Below, one piece after another: positions 1 through 6,335 of a stretch of 39,404 bases of DNA. The position numbers were made by a program, and so were the translations under genes. The notes under the pieces were generated by a model. It saw only the letters and a program-made list of their open reading frames with translations, did no database searches and was not told the origin of the DNA. Positions within the stretch are counted from its first letter, which is position 1. The number at the start of each line of letters is the position of its first letter. Source of the stretch: a virus; the IMG/VR virus record IMGVR_UViG_3300044844_000375, positions 1 to 39,404 of that record, one strand, 5' to 3'.

Positions 1-2
1 AG

Positions 3-263
3 CGAAAACTAAAACGATACTTTGAGGGTAATGGCTGGCTGGTGATTAAGATAATACGGGCAACGGTTAACGGATATCCTGACCTTATGCTATTGCACCC
101 GTTAAGGCCTACCATCTTTATCGAGGTAAAAGATGATCATGGCGTATTAAGTAAGGTGCAAGAGTATCGCATTAAGGAACTACAAGCAAAAGGATTTATA
201 GCAATGGTAACTAAGCCCAGCAACTACGATGAAACCATCCAACAAGTCAAGCAAACTTATTGA
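3..263 (+). CDS. VRR-NUC family nuclease (3' part; gene wraps round from the window end)
   Basis: The reading frame is open from base 3 and continues, without a start codon, the gene that begins at 39245; joined across the terminal repeat it is 92 residues. VRR-NUC proteins are PD-(D/E)xK nucleases that often stand alone in phages, next to helicases. Visible motifs, in full-length numbering, are GYPD (about residues 30-33) and IEVK (46-49) followed by a Q, the usual spacing for this family. The length is typical of stand-alone phage VRR-NUC proteins. It sits directly after the SF2 helicase and upstream of the ERF recombination genes, which suggests branched-DNA or recombination-intermediate processing. 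That role is inferred; the family assignment is fairly secure. Confidence 0.85.
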   Translation, partial: RKLKRYFEGNGWLVIKIIRATVNGYPDLMLLHPLRPTIFIEVKDDHGVLSKVQEYRIKELQAKGFIAMVTKPSNYDETIQQVKQTY

Positions 264-414
264 TACCCAACCAACCCACGTCCGGGCATTCCAACGCAAC
301 GGAAAGACGTATTGGGTCGATGGAATAGAGCAACGGGGCGAAGATTGGTTCTGCAGCATTCGGGAGGAACACGGGTGCAAATGGTGGTGGATTGAAGAAA
401 GTAAGTGCAGATAA
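229..414 (+). CDS. Small hypothetical protein (61 aa)
   Basis: An ATG-initiated frame that overlaps the end of the nuclease gene by 35 bases. The 61-residue product is rich in aromatic residues (a KWWWIEE stretch near the C terminus) and has two Cys. No family is recognised. Codon usage resembles the neighbouring genes, and the gene fills the space before the regulatory block at 416-474, so it is probably the last gene of the helicase-nuclease transcription unit. Confidence 0.5.
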   Translation: MKPSNKSSKLIDTQPTHVRAFQRNGKTYWVDGIEQRGEDWFCSIREEHGCKWWWIEESKCR

Positions 415-415
415 A

Positions 416-474
416 TTTATTTTCGCTTTTGTATGTTTTGAAACATTTAATTAGAAACACTACCCCGATATTTG
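416..474 (+). promoter_or_regulatory. Upstream regulatory block A, shared with 33027-33084
   Basis: Bases 416-439 match 33027-33050 at 22 of 24 positions (core TTTATTTTC-CTTTTGTA-GTTTT). A second conserved patch, ATTTAnnTAGAAA, follows, and then a TTTG-ending box (GATATTTG here, TACTTTTG in the other copy). The distance from the last G of that box to the ATG is 24 bases here and 23 in the other copy. It probably drives the operon that starts at 498 (hypothetical, ERF, Gp157, DUF3127). Confidence 0.55.
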
Positions 475-497
475 GCCAAACTTAAAACCACAACAAA

Positions 498-722
498 ATG
501 AAAGACCATTTAGATTACGACATTAACGACATAACCGTTCGTGTTGAGTACTATCTTGAGAAAGGTAGCGAAGGAACAAGAGATGTGCCGGGAACACCTG
601 ACACGTTGGAAATTGACAGCTACCATTGGAACGGCATGGATGTTACCCAACTGGTTAACGCTTGGGCATCGTTTGAGATTACAAACATCGAAGAAGAACT
701 TTTAGAGAAATTAGGACTATGA
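498..722 (+). CDS. Hypothetical acidic protein (74 aa), first gene of the recombination operon
   Basis: 74 residues, acidic, with no signal peptide or membrane segment and no family that I recognise. It starts 24 bases after the TTTG box of the regulatory block and ends in an ATGA overlap with the ERF gene, so it is co-transcribed with the recombination genes. A helper or regulatory role is possible but only by position. Confidence 0.7.
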   Translation: MKDHLDYDINDITVRVEYYLEKGSEGTRDVPGTPDTLEIDSYHWNGMDVTQLVNAWASFEITNIEEELLEKLGL

Positions 723-1267
723 AAACAAGCGAATCAATTAAAGAAATAGCCGTTGCCTTGCACAAATTCCACGGGCTAATGGGTAAGGTTGGCAAGGATG
801 CCGTTAACCCACATTTTAAGAACAAGTACGCATCTTTGAGCAATATCATAGAAGCCACCACACCACACTTAAACGCGGTCGGGCTATCGATTATCCAGTT
901 GCCCTGTGAAAGTGGTTTGGAAACGATGCTATTGCACACATCGGGCGAATACATTAGCAGCGTTTCGCTCACTCCGTGTAAGGATGCAAGCAATCCACAG
1001 GCTTTGGGGTCGGCCTTGACTTATGCAAAACGCTACGCATACGCTGGTGTTCTTAATTTGAACATAGATGAAGACGATGACGCACAAAAGGCAACGGTAG
1101 CACCAGCTCCACGCGTGACCGACCATAACGCATTGGCAGTATTAAACGCTTGCACTACGCTTGACGAATTGGGAGCGGCATGGAAATCGCTAAACGCCCA
1201 CGAGCAACGAATCCCGTCTGTTATCGCATTAAAAGAATCACTTAAATCTAAATTTACAAACCAATGA
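719..1267 (+). CDS. erf: ERF-family single-strand DNA annealing protein
   Basis: ERF proteins (PF04404) are phage recombinases that anneal complementary single strands, functional analogues of RecT and Red beta. The 182-residue product shows the family N-terminal core: a helix ending in FHGLMGKVGKD, NPHFKNKYASL (about residues 30-40), an ATTPHLNAVGLSIIQ block, and the ALGSALTYAKRYA signature (about 95-107). An acidic linker (DEDDD) and a helical C-terminal domain follow. Neighbours are a Gp157-like protein and an SSB-like protein, the standard phage recombination set. It overlaps the genes on both sides by 4 bases. Confidence 0.92.
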   Translation: MKTSESIKEIAVALHKFHGLMGKVGKDAVNPHFKNKYASLSNIIEATTPHLNAVGLSIIQLPCESGLETMLLHTSGEYISSVSLTPCKDASNPQALGSALTYAKRYAYAGVLNLNIDEDDDAQKATVAPAPRVTDHNALAVLNACTTLDELGAAWKSLNAHEQRIPSVIALKESLKSKFTNQ

Positions 1268-1758
1268 ACAAGCCATTATACCAAATTGAACAGGAGTACA
1301 TCGAACTTGCAACCTTACTGGAGCAAGAGGAATTGACACCAGAAATTGAGAATGCTCTGGCGATTAACCAAGCGGAACTACAAGGAAAGGCAGTCGCTTA
1401 TGCCTATGTGATTAAAGATTCAGAAAGCAACGTGCAAGCGATTAAAGACGAGATAGCCCGCTTGCAAGCATTAGCCAAATCGGAGGAGAAAAAAGCCGAC
1501 CGTTTGAAAGCTGCCATATCACAGGCCATGCAATACTTTGAGATTACGGAGGTTAAAACGCCACTAATTAAGCTATCATTCAGAACGTCAAAGCGGTGTG
1601 TTTCCGATGGCGTGGCGTTCACTTTAGCGGATAGATTTACTACCTTAGTACCGGAAGCCCGGAAGCCTAACCTAACAGCAATCAAAGCCGCAATCGAAAG
1701 CGGTGAGGATGTGCAAGGCTACAAAATTGAAACAATCAATAACCTTCAAATCAAATAA
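1264..1758 (+). CDS. Gp157-like (Siphovirus Gp157 family) protein
   Basis: 164 residues: an N-terminal helical/coiled-coil half (residues 1-90, many E, Q, A and K) followed by a small mixed domain with the pattern ITEVKTPLIKLSFRTSKR and then VPEARKPNLTAIKAAIESG. This arrangement is that of the Gp157 family (PF05565), which accompanies phage recombinases; its biochemical role is not well established. It overlaps ERF by 4 bases and is followed one base later by the SSB-like gene. The domain call rests on my reading of the pattern. Confidence 0.8.
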   Translation: MNKPLYQIEQEYIELATLLEQEELTPEIENALAINQAELQGKAVAYAYVIKDSESNVQAIKDEIARLQALAKSEEKKADRLKAAISQAMQYFEITEVKTPLIKLSFRTSKRCVSDGVAFTLADRFTTLVPEARKPNLTAIKAAIESGEDVQGYKIETINNLQIK

Positions 1759-1759
1759 C

Positions 1760-2104
1760 ATGACAATCACAGGCACAGTTCACCACATCGGGCAAACAGA
1801 AGTAATAAGCGACAAATTCAGCAAGCGGCTATTAGTAGTTGCAACGGAGGAAAAATTCAATAATTTAACCCCAATCGAGTTTACCAAACAAAACATCGCG
1901 CTACTTGACGGGCTGCAAATAGGGCAGTCGGTTAGTGTCGAAGCGAATGTTGGAGGGCGAGAATATTCGGGCAAGTATTACCCAAGCATAACGGGATGGA
2001 AGCTAACGTCTGGGCAAAGTGCACCACCTCAAAAGCAAAGTGCACCACCTCAAGCCGTAAGTGCACCAGTTGAAGATATTGACGCGGATATGCTTCCTTT
2101 CTGA
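1760..2104 (+). CDS. DUF3127-like, SSB-type single-strand DNA-binding protein
   Basis: The start is the ATG at 1760, right after the Gp157 stop; a longer in-frame extension from 1703 would overlap that gene with unrelated sequence. The 114-residue protein opens MTITGTVHHIG, then KRLLVV, and has VGGREYSGKYYPSITGWK, the OB-fold-like pattern of DUF3127 proteins of Bacteroidota and their phages. It ends in a disordered Q/S/A/P linker and an acidic tail, DADMLPF, like the C-terminal tip of bacterial SSB that recruits partner proteins. It is probably the phage ssDNA-binding protein working with ERF. Confidence 0.8.
   Translation: MTITGTVHHIGQTEVISDKFSKRLLVVATEEKFNNLTPIEFTKQNIALLDGLQIGQSVSVEANVGGREYSGKYYPSITGWKLTSGQSAPPQKQSAPPQAVSAPVEDIDADMLPF
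2014..2053 (+). repeat. Two 19-bp direct repeats, 21-bp period, inside the SSB-like gene
   Basis: GCAAAGTGCACCACCTCAA occurs at 2014-2032 and 2035-2053; a degenerate third copy begins near 2056. The 21-base period keeps frame and encodes a repeated SAPPQ linker before the acidic tail. Repeat slippage could vary linker length. Confidence 0.9.
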
Positions 2105-2274
2105 TGCGCACATTAGCAATCACCTACTACCTTAGTTGCCTACTTTGCCCACTTGCTGCCTATGAGCCGCACGTGTGCAAGGAGGTGATTAAGCCGACAC
2201 CAATACACGTTTTGATTTTAAGCGTAGATCAACAAAGACTATTTTATAAAGACTTAAACGATGGCAGTAAATAG
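2104..2274 (+). CDS. Small exported or lipoprotein-like peptide (56 aa)
   Basis: A TGATG stop/start overlap with the SSB-like gene opens a 56-codon frame. The N terminus is hydrophobic with several Cys (MRTLAITYYLSCLLCPLAAYEP), resembling a signal or lipoprotein leader, although there is no basic residue beyond R2 and no clear lipobox. It overlaps the next gene by 14 bases. The coupling supports translation, but a frame this short could be accidental. Confidence 0.45.
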   Translation: MRTLAITYYLSCLLCPLAAYEPHVCKEVIKPTPIHVLILSVDQQRLFYKDLNDGSK

Positions 2275-2851
2275 GATAATTGAAGGAGTTTTATGTTCTG
2301 AATGCCATAGCCCATACACTTTAAGTAAAGGGATGTGCGCTGCTTGCTATTCAAAAAAGCAAAGAAATACCGAAAAGGGCAAGGAAAGACAAAAAATATA
2401 CAACGCAACATTAGGAAAAGAAGCGCAAAAAAAGCACAAGGAAAAGAATAAAAAAGAAAAACCATTGCCTAAAAAAAAGCCAAATTGTGAATGCGGTAAA
2501 CTATCAAAAGTAAAGGGGTACTGCATGACGTGCTATCAAAAACATTATCAAAGAGAAAAGTACGGGTGGACTACTGGAAGCAATACAAGAGAAAAAAAAG
2601 ATATAAGTGAATCCGAAATGAATGCGCGATTTAGTAAAGTCTTGATGGGCGTTAAAAATGGATTATCAATTAGGCAATCTTTAGAAGCCATAAAAATGAA
2701 TAACACAAAATTCTATAATAAAATGACAGATTCGCAGAAATTAGAATTAAAGCAAACTAAACTATCAATGTCAAACTTTGGGCAAGGAGCAACGTATAAC
2801 ATAAACAGATACGGTATAGAACCAACTTACTATAATGAAGAAAATGATTAA
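2261..2851 (+). CDS. Zinc-ribbon, putative DNA-binding protein
   Basis: The 196-residue product has two Cys clusters: CSEC...CAAC (about residues 12-29) and CECG...CMTC (about 76-95), separated by a very basic lysine-rich stretch. The C-terminal half carries a possible helix-turn-helix (NGLSIRQSLEAIKMNNTKFYNK). Such zinc-ribbon/HTH proteins are often DNA-binding or derived from homing endonucleases; no catalytic HNH motif is visible here. The gene is markedly A-rich and uses AGA/AAA codons, unlike the ERF operon before it, suggesting recent acquisition. The function is inferred. Confidence 0.7.
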   Translation: MAVNRIIEGVLCSECHSPYTLSKGMCAACYSKKQRNTEKGKERQKIYNATLGKEAQKKHKEKNKKEKPLPKKKPNCECGKLSKVKGYCMTCYQKHYQREKYGWTTGSNTREKKDISESEMNARFSKVLMGVKNGLSIRQSLEAIKMNNTKFYNKMTDSQKLELKQTKLSMSNFGQGATYNINRYGIEPTYYNEEND

Positions 2852-3137
2852 AGCAACCTTAACCCGAAAGTATACAGCTACCCAAACGCTGGGTGAGTTG
2901 GTGATTGGTAATTTTAAATGCAAGACTTTAGAACTGGCTTGGAGGGATAACGCGAACAAGATTAGCTGCATACCAGAGGGCGTTTACCAAGTAATTCCAC
3001 GTCACTCCGCGAAGTATGGCAGACACCTACACATTACCAATGTGCCGGGACGCTCATTCGTGCTAATCCATTGGGGCAATTACGCTGGTTCAATCAATCC
3101 AAAAAGCTTATCTTTGGTAGGTAAAGTAAAAAAATAA
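2835..3137 (+). CDS. DUF5675 protein, N-terminal part (gene interrupted)
   Basis: Residues 1-84 match the DUF5675 pattern: FKCKTLELAWRDN, ISCIPEGVYQVIPRHSAKYG, ITNVPGRSFVLIHWGNYA. In intact family members a D..GC(I/V)L(P/V)G block comes next. Here the frame runs into unrelated residues (SINPKSLSLVGK) and stops; the missing C-terminal half lies at 4025-4174 after a 935-bp insertion. If the insertion is a self-splicing intron this is exon 1 (2835-3089); otherwise the product is a truncated protein of 100 residues. DUF5675 has no established function. In phages it often sits near lysis or tail genes. Confidence 0.85.
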   Translation: MKKMIKATLTRKYTATQTLGELVIGNFKCKTLELAWRDNANKISCIPEGVYQVIPRHSAKYGRHLHITNVPGRSFVLIHWGNYAGSINPKSLSLVGKVKK

Positions 3138-4024
3138 TGACTAAAAAAAGAGATATTACTCTTACCAAAAGTGAAGCGTTAAAAGAATCTTGGAGGAATA
3201 GAAAGGACTTTTTGAACGAAGAAGTAGGTCGTGGCACATTGCACAACGTATGGAGAAGTAAGGTCTTTACTAAAAAAGGCAAGAAAATAGGTTTTCCAAA
3301 CGAGTGGAGTACTTTTAAGGGATTCAAAGAAATGGTAGGGGTCGGGCATGAAAAAGGAAAGATTTTAATAAGGTTAGACCAGTCAAAGCCTTACGGATTG
3401 AATAACTTTTTTTGGTGCGACAAAGGGCAAGAATCCTATTTGAGTTGCCGCCATTAGAATATAATGGGCAAGTAAAGTATCTTTTTGAGTGGAGCAAGGA
3501 ATTTGACTTAAACTATCAAGGGGTAAGGATTAGGTATTACAGATACAATAGCCCCGAAGAAATTTTATTTGGAAAAAGAGCAGGCGCAAAAAAGGTGGTT
3601 AGAAGTATAAAGGATTTAGAGGACAGAAAATTTGAACACGCTATAACCGCTAAACTTAAGGCGTATAGGAATAGAGATTACAAAAGGAGGTTAGAATTTA
3701 ATATATCAAGGGATTTTTTGATAGACGCAATAAGGAATAAAACTTGTTACTACTGCGATACTCCAGAAAAATTAGGGTTAGATAGAATTGATAACAATAA
3801 AGGACATACGGAGGATAATGTAGTGCCATGCTGCCATAGGTGCAATATAACACGGGGCAATAATTTTAGCGTTGAGGAATTTTTAGAAATTGGAAAAACC
3901 ATTAAAAAAATAGATAATGAAAGAGCAAGAGAGAGTATCGGTACTAAATAAGTTGGGCATATTTGGCAACTATCAAAACTATACGATAGTAGATAAGGGC
4001 GATGAATACGAGGTTTTCACTGGG
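3090..4024 (+). mobile_element. 935-bp insertion interrupting the DUF5675 gene; intron-like, carries an HNH endonuclease
   Basis: Removing exactly 935 bases joins GCT-GGT to CAA-AGT-GAC and restores a continuous DUF5675 frame, giving ...HWGNYAGQSDIKGCVLVG.... The exon before the junction ends in T (3089) and the insert ends in G (4024), which fits the U/omega-G rule of group I introns. CTGG is present at both edges (3085-3088 and 4020-4023), so the exact boundary is ambiguous by a few bases. A perfect 6-bp hairpin (ACTATC...GATAGT) lies near the 3' end of the insert. I cannot demonstrate the P3-P7 core by eye, so a plain homing-endonuclease insertion remains possible. Confidence 0.65.
3137..3951 (+). 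pseudogene. HNH homing endonuclease, split by a frameshift
   Basis: The first frame, 3137-3457, has the phage HNH N-terminal pattern (FPNEWSTF, LIRLDQSKPYGLNNFFWCDKGQ). The expected continuation, FELPPLEYNGQVKYLFEWS, lies in the -1 frame, which runs to 3951. That frame contains the nuclease motif CYYC...LGLDRIDNNKGHTEDNV..CC..CN...GN. Read together this is one protein of about 271 residues, so a one-base indel near 3425-3445 (or an assembly error) breaks it. A T7 run at 3407-3413 is an alternative slippage site but would lose the conserved WCDKGQ. Codon use (AGA/AGG-rich) differs from the host gene, as expected for a mobile endonuclease. Confidence 0.75.
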
Positions 4025-4174
4025 CAAAGTGACATTAAGGGCTGCGTGTTGGTAGGGTCTGCAATGAGCGACATCAACAAAGATGGTATACTTGACATCG
4101 TAAATTCCAAGCCTACCTTTGCCGGGTTGATGCTTATGTTTCCTGATGGGTTTGAGTTGACGGTTAAAAGTTAA
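3917..4174 (+). CDS. DUF5675 protein, C-terminal part (gene interrupted)
   Basis: From about base 4025 the frame encodes the missing half of the DUF5675 domain: SDIKGCVLVGSAMSDINKDGILDI..SK..FAGLMLMFPDGFELTV. The upstream part from the ATG at 3917 overlaps the endonuclease gene and shows no similarity to the family, so the real exon 2 probably starts at 4025. An independent small protein of 85 residues is the alternative. The open frame across the junction would allow translation either way. Confidence 0.75.
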   Translation: MKEQERVSVLNKLGIFGNYQNYTIVDKGDEYEVFTGQSDIKGCVLVGSAMSDINKDGILDIVNSKPTFAGLMLMFPDGFELTVKS

Positions 4175-4231
4175 CGTTATCGGGCTTGGCGAAGTGGCTG
4201 ATTAATACCTCGAAACTTAATACGAAGAACA

Positions 4232-4630
4232 ATGGATGAAAGAAATTACAAAGCTATGAACGAAGAACTGAGCTGTTTTAGATATTCAACAAGATTTGTA
4301 ATTTTATTTAATGATGTAGTTATCAAGATTCCTGTAAGTAGAAAAGGTTATTTACAAGGACTTAATGAAAAAAGAATTTGGGATAAATACAAGCATATAG
4401 CACCATTAGCAGAACTGAAATGGATGTTCATGGGTATTGTTTGCCAAAAGAGATACACAACTATTAAAGAAGTGCCACAAAGCGAAGTATATAAAATTAA
4501 AAAACTGATACCTGAATTTGATTTTGAAAACTGTGATTTTTGGAACTATGAAAATTGGGGTAAAGATGGACAAAAATACATCTTGTTAGATTATGGAAAT
4601 AGTCCTTATGTGGCAAGTTTATATAAATAG
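4232..4630 (+). CDS. Possible protein-kinase-like fold protein (132 aa)
   Basis: A 132-residue AT-rich gene of uncertain function. Some features recall a compact kinase fold: a strand with lysine (VVIKIP, near residue 30), a following helix containing LNEKRIW, and a late LLDYGN that could stand for the DFG motif. No HRD-type catalytic loop is obvious; the NCDFWNYENWG stretch lies where one might expect it. The gene is preceded by a 57-base gap and followed by a terminator, so it closes its transcription unit. The kinase idea is a weak inference and hypothetical protein is the safe label. Confidence 0.6.
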   Translation: MDERNYKAMNEELSCFRYSTRFVILFNDVVIKIPVSRKGYLQGLNEKRIWDKYKHIAPLAELKWMFMGIVCQKRYTTIKEVPQSEVYKIKKLIPEFDFENCDFWNYENWGKDGQKYILLDYGNSPYVASLYK

Positions 4631-4645
4631 CTTATAACCAGAGTT

Positions 4646-4692
4646 AACTCAAGGACAAAATCAAAGACAAAATGTCCTCGATGAGTTTTTTT
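4646..4692 (+). terminator. Rho-independent terminator
   Basis: The arms AACTC-a-AGGACA (4646-4657) and TGTCCT-cgat-GAGTT (4673-4687) form a bulged stem around a 15-base loop, followed by a T7 run (4686-4692). It separates the early unit ending at 4630 from the unit starting at 4748. Confidence 0.8.
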
Positions 4693-4735
4693 CCACAACG
4701 TCCATCTAATTACACAACTAAAGAAAAACACGTAA

Positions 4736-4743
4736 TACCTTCG
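4736..4743 (+). promoter_or_regulatory. TACCTTCG box four bases before ATG
   Basis: A near match to the Bacteroidota -7 box TAnnTTTG (one mismatch), with CAAC between the box and the ATG at 4748. It is one of five sites with identical four-base spacing. It lies just after a terminator, where a promoter is expected. No TTG is seen at the -33 position. Confidence 0.55.
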
Positions 4744-4747
4744 CAAC

Positions 4748-4948
4748 ATGAGCAACCAAGCAAACAAATCAATCCCCATAGACGGGATAATTACATTAGC
4801 CAGCCAGCTAATCGACTTGATTAAAACAGGCATCGAAAAGCGCGGCTTACTTCGCGAACGGGTTAACCGTTTGGAGCAAGCACTTTTGAAAGCTGCGGAG
4901 TACAACCTTGTCCAAGATGAACGCATTAAAGCACTTGAGGACAAATGA
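4748..4948 (+). CDS. Small coiled-coil hypothetical protein (66 aa)
   Basis: 66 residues. An amphipathic N-terminal segment (IDGIITLASQLIDLIKTGI) is followed by a charged coiled-coil helix (LLRERVNRLEQALLKAAEYN...). No family is recognised. First gene of a unit that follows a terminator and a promoter-like box; it overlaps the next gene by ATGA. Confidence 0.7.
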   Translation: MSNQANKSIPIDGIITLASQLIDLIKTGIEKRGLLRERVNRLEQALLKAAEYNLVQDERIKALEDK

Positions 4949-5130
4949 AAACCTACGCAATAGTGTTAACCGATTCGCACCCGTTAATTCCAAAAAACAC
5001 CAAGCTATTGATGTTTGACACTCGTGGATTCGGTAGGCAGTTTGGCAGCAAACAAAATGGAGATTACTGGAGTGAGGCATTCATCCTAAGCAAACCGAGC
5101 CTGTTCAAAATAGTAGAAGAAAATGAGTAA
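4945..5130 (+). CDS. Small hypothetical protein (61 aa)
   Basis: 61 residues, soluble, with no recognised motif. It is tightly coupled on both sides (ATGA with the upstream gene, 8-base overlap with the downstream gene), which supports translation. Confidence 0.65.
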   Translation: MKTYAIVLTDSHPLIPKNTKLLMFDTRGFGRQFGSKQNGDYWSEAFILSKPSLFKIVEENE

Positions 5131-5359
5131 CTATTCGCATATTACGGAGGTAATGAAAGGCGTGGAGGTGGTTGGACGTGCCAAGCCAACACGTTACACG
5201 GCTATTCACTTTGACGGGCGTACAGTTAAGCATTCGGGTACTTTTAGGGATTTCTGCACGTTGCACAGATTTCCGTATCACACTTTGAAAACACAAGGCA
5301 GCACCGCGTTCACGGTAGGCTATAACTGGGAGGGCTGGCAATTTACTAAAGAAAACTAA
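5123..5359 (+). CDS. Small hypothetical protein (78 aa), possible HTH
   Basis: 78 residues: HFDGRTVKHSGTFRDFCTLHRFPYHTLKTQGS resembles the short helix-turn-helix modules that accompany phage HNH and regulatory proteins (G..T..DFC..H..PYHT). This is a suggestion from pattern only. It sits in a run of overlapping small genes. Confidence 0.65.
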   Translation: MSNYSHITEVMKGVEVVGRAKPTRYTAIHFDGRTVKHSGTFRDFCTLHRFPYHTLKTQGSTAFTVGYNWEGWQFTKEN

Positions 5360-5364
5360 CGAAA

Positions 5365-5721
5365 ATGAACCCTGTACTTTTGACCATACCAGTATTTATA
5401 GCAGCCACGTTAACGCTTGCGTGTGGTATGCTGTTTGCAATTATCCATCAAAAGGATGAAAGGATAGCTGACCTTTTGGAGGATAAAGAAATTTCGATTA
5501 AGGCAATAGCCACTATGCGGAAACTTTACGAAGTGGAGATTGAAGTATCAAAGAAACTTGAAGATGACTTACTTGAAGCTGACAAAGAATATGATGCAAA
5601 GGATAGGGAATTGAAAGCCGCTAAGGAAACCATCCAGCACCTGACTGCACGCACGTTCACAGGAAGGAAACGGAACAATAAAGGGCAGTTTGTGACCGTT
5701 GCTAAAGATGTTGAGCCTTGA
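5365..5721 (+). CDS. Membrane-anchored coiled-coil protein (spanin-like candidate)
   Basis: 118 residues with one N-terminal transmembrane helix (about residues 3-26, VLLTIPVFIAATLTLACGML), then a long charged coiled coil (about 28-98) and a basic tail with GRKRNNKGQFV. An N-terminal anchor with a helical ectodomain is the layout of inner-membrane spanins, but a tail-assembly or superinfection role is equally possible. It is the last gene before the structural promoter at 5746. Confidence 0.7.
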   Translation: MNPVLLTIPVFIAATLTLACGMLFAIIHQKDERIADLLEDKEISIKAIATMRKLYEVEIEVSKKLEDDLLEADKEYDAKDRELKAAKETIQHLTARTFTGRKRNNKGQFVTVAKDVEP

Positions 5722-5745
5722 AAATCGCATTAAAAAATTACTAAT

Positions 5746-5753
5746 TACCTTTG
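5746..5753 (+). promoter_or_regulatory. Candidate promoter TACCTTTG for the structural operon
   Basis: A perfect TAnnTTTG box in the 59-base gap between 5721 and 5781, giving a leader of about 22-24 bases before ATG. A TTG lies 25 bases upstream rather than the canonical 19, so the -33 element is uncertain. Confidence 0.55.
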
Positions 5754-5780
5754 TAGGCGAATCATAAAAACGACCCAAAA

Positions 5781-6335
5781 ATGTCATGTAACTCTTTTTG
5801 CCAAGACCAACTACCCGAACAGTTACTGAATGACTGCGGGGCAACGGTAACGGGTGGCGGTGACCAAGCTATTATATTTGCTTGCGATGCTACCACTACC
5901 GACTTTTCAGACGAAGTAACCATCGCTGCTGATATTGCAAGCGGAAAAGCTACTTTATTCCAAGCGATTAAAGTAGGTGTTCCCGCTCAATCTGCTGTTG
6001 CTGCTGGGGCTTCTTATATCGCTGGTGCAGAGCCAAACACAACTACCTACACAATCGCGGGCACTTGGATGGACCAGAACGTAAACGATACGAATGACCT
6101 TGCTTATGCTGCAATAAACGCTTCAAGTGGTACTGTAGTTGGCGCAATCCTAATCAAACCAGTTGACGAAACAACTGTTGGCATATTGGTTAGAGGTGTG
6201 AAAGGTTTGCAGTTTGTGGGAAGTTTGGTATTTCCTGATGACAATACCGACAACGCTCACTATGAGTTCACTTTTAATGGTAAGTTTGCAACTGGCATAA
6301 AGAGCCAAGTGCTACCCGTTGGAATCTTCTCTTAG
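5781..6335 (+). CDS. Virion structural protein, possible major tail (tube) protein
   Basis: 184 residues, rich in A, G, T and V, with beta-strand-like segments and no membrane helix. It opens with a Cys-rich leader (MSCNSFCQDQ) and ends with a beta-rich segment (HYEFTFNGKFATGI). Size, composition and its own upstream promoter fit an abundant virion protein. No other gene in the window looks like a tail tube, so this is my candidate for it. Direct homology evidence is lacking. Confidence 0.6.
   Translation: MSCNSFCQDQLPEQLLNDCGATVTGGGDQAIIFACDATTTDFSDEVTIAADIASGKATLFQAIKVGVPAQSAVAAGASYIAGAEPNTTTYTIAGTWMDQNVNDTNDLAYAAINASSGTVVGAILIKPVDETTVGILVRGVKGLQFVGSLVFPDDNTDNAHYEFTFNGKFATGIKSQVLPVGIFS

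Noticed and set aside
1703-1759. Extended start for the SSB-like gene
   Set aside because: The extra 19 residues overlap the Gp157 gene and do not fit the DUF3127 start; ATG 1760 directly follows the stop.
4175-4231. Stretch resembling a tRNA D-arm (GGCGAAGTGGCT)
   Set aside because: No T-arm, anticodon stem or acceptor pairing can be drawn; no tRNA gene is seen anywhere in the window.
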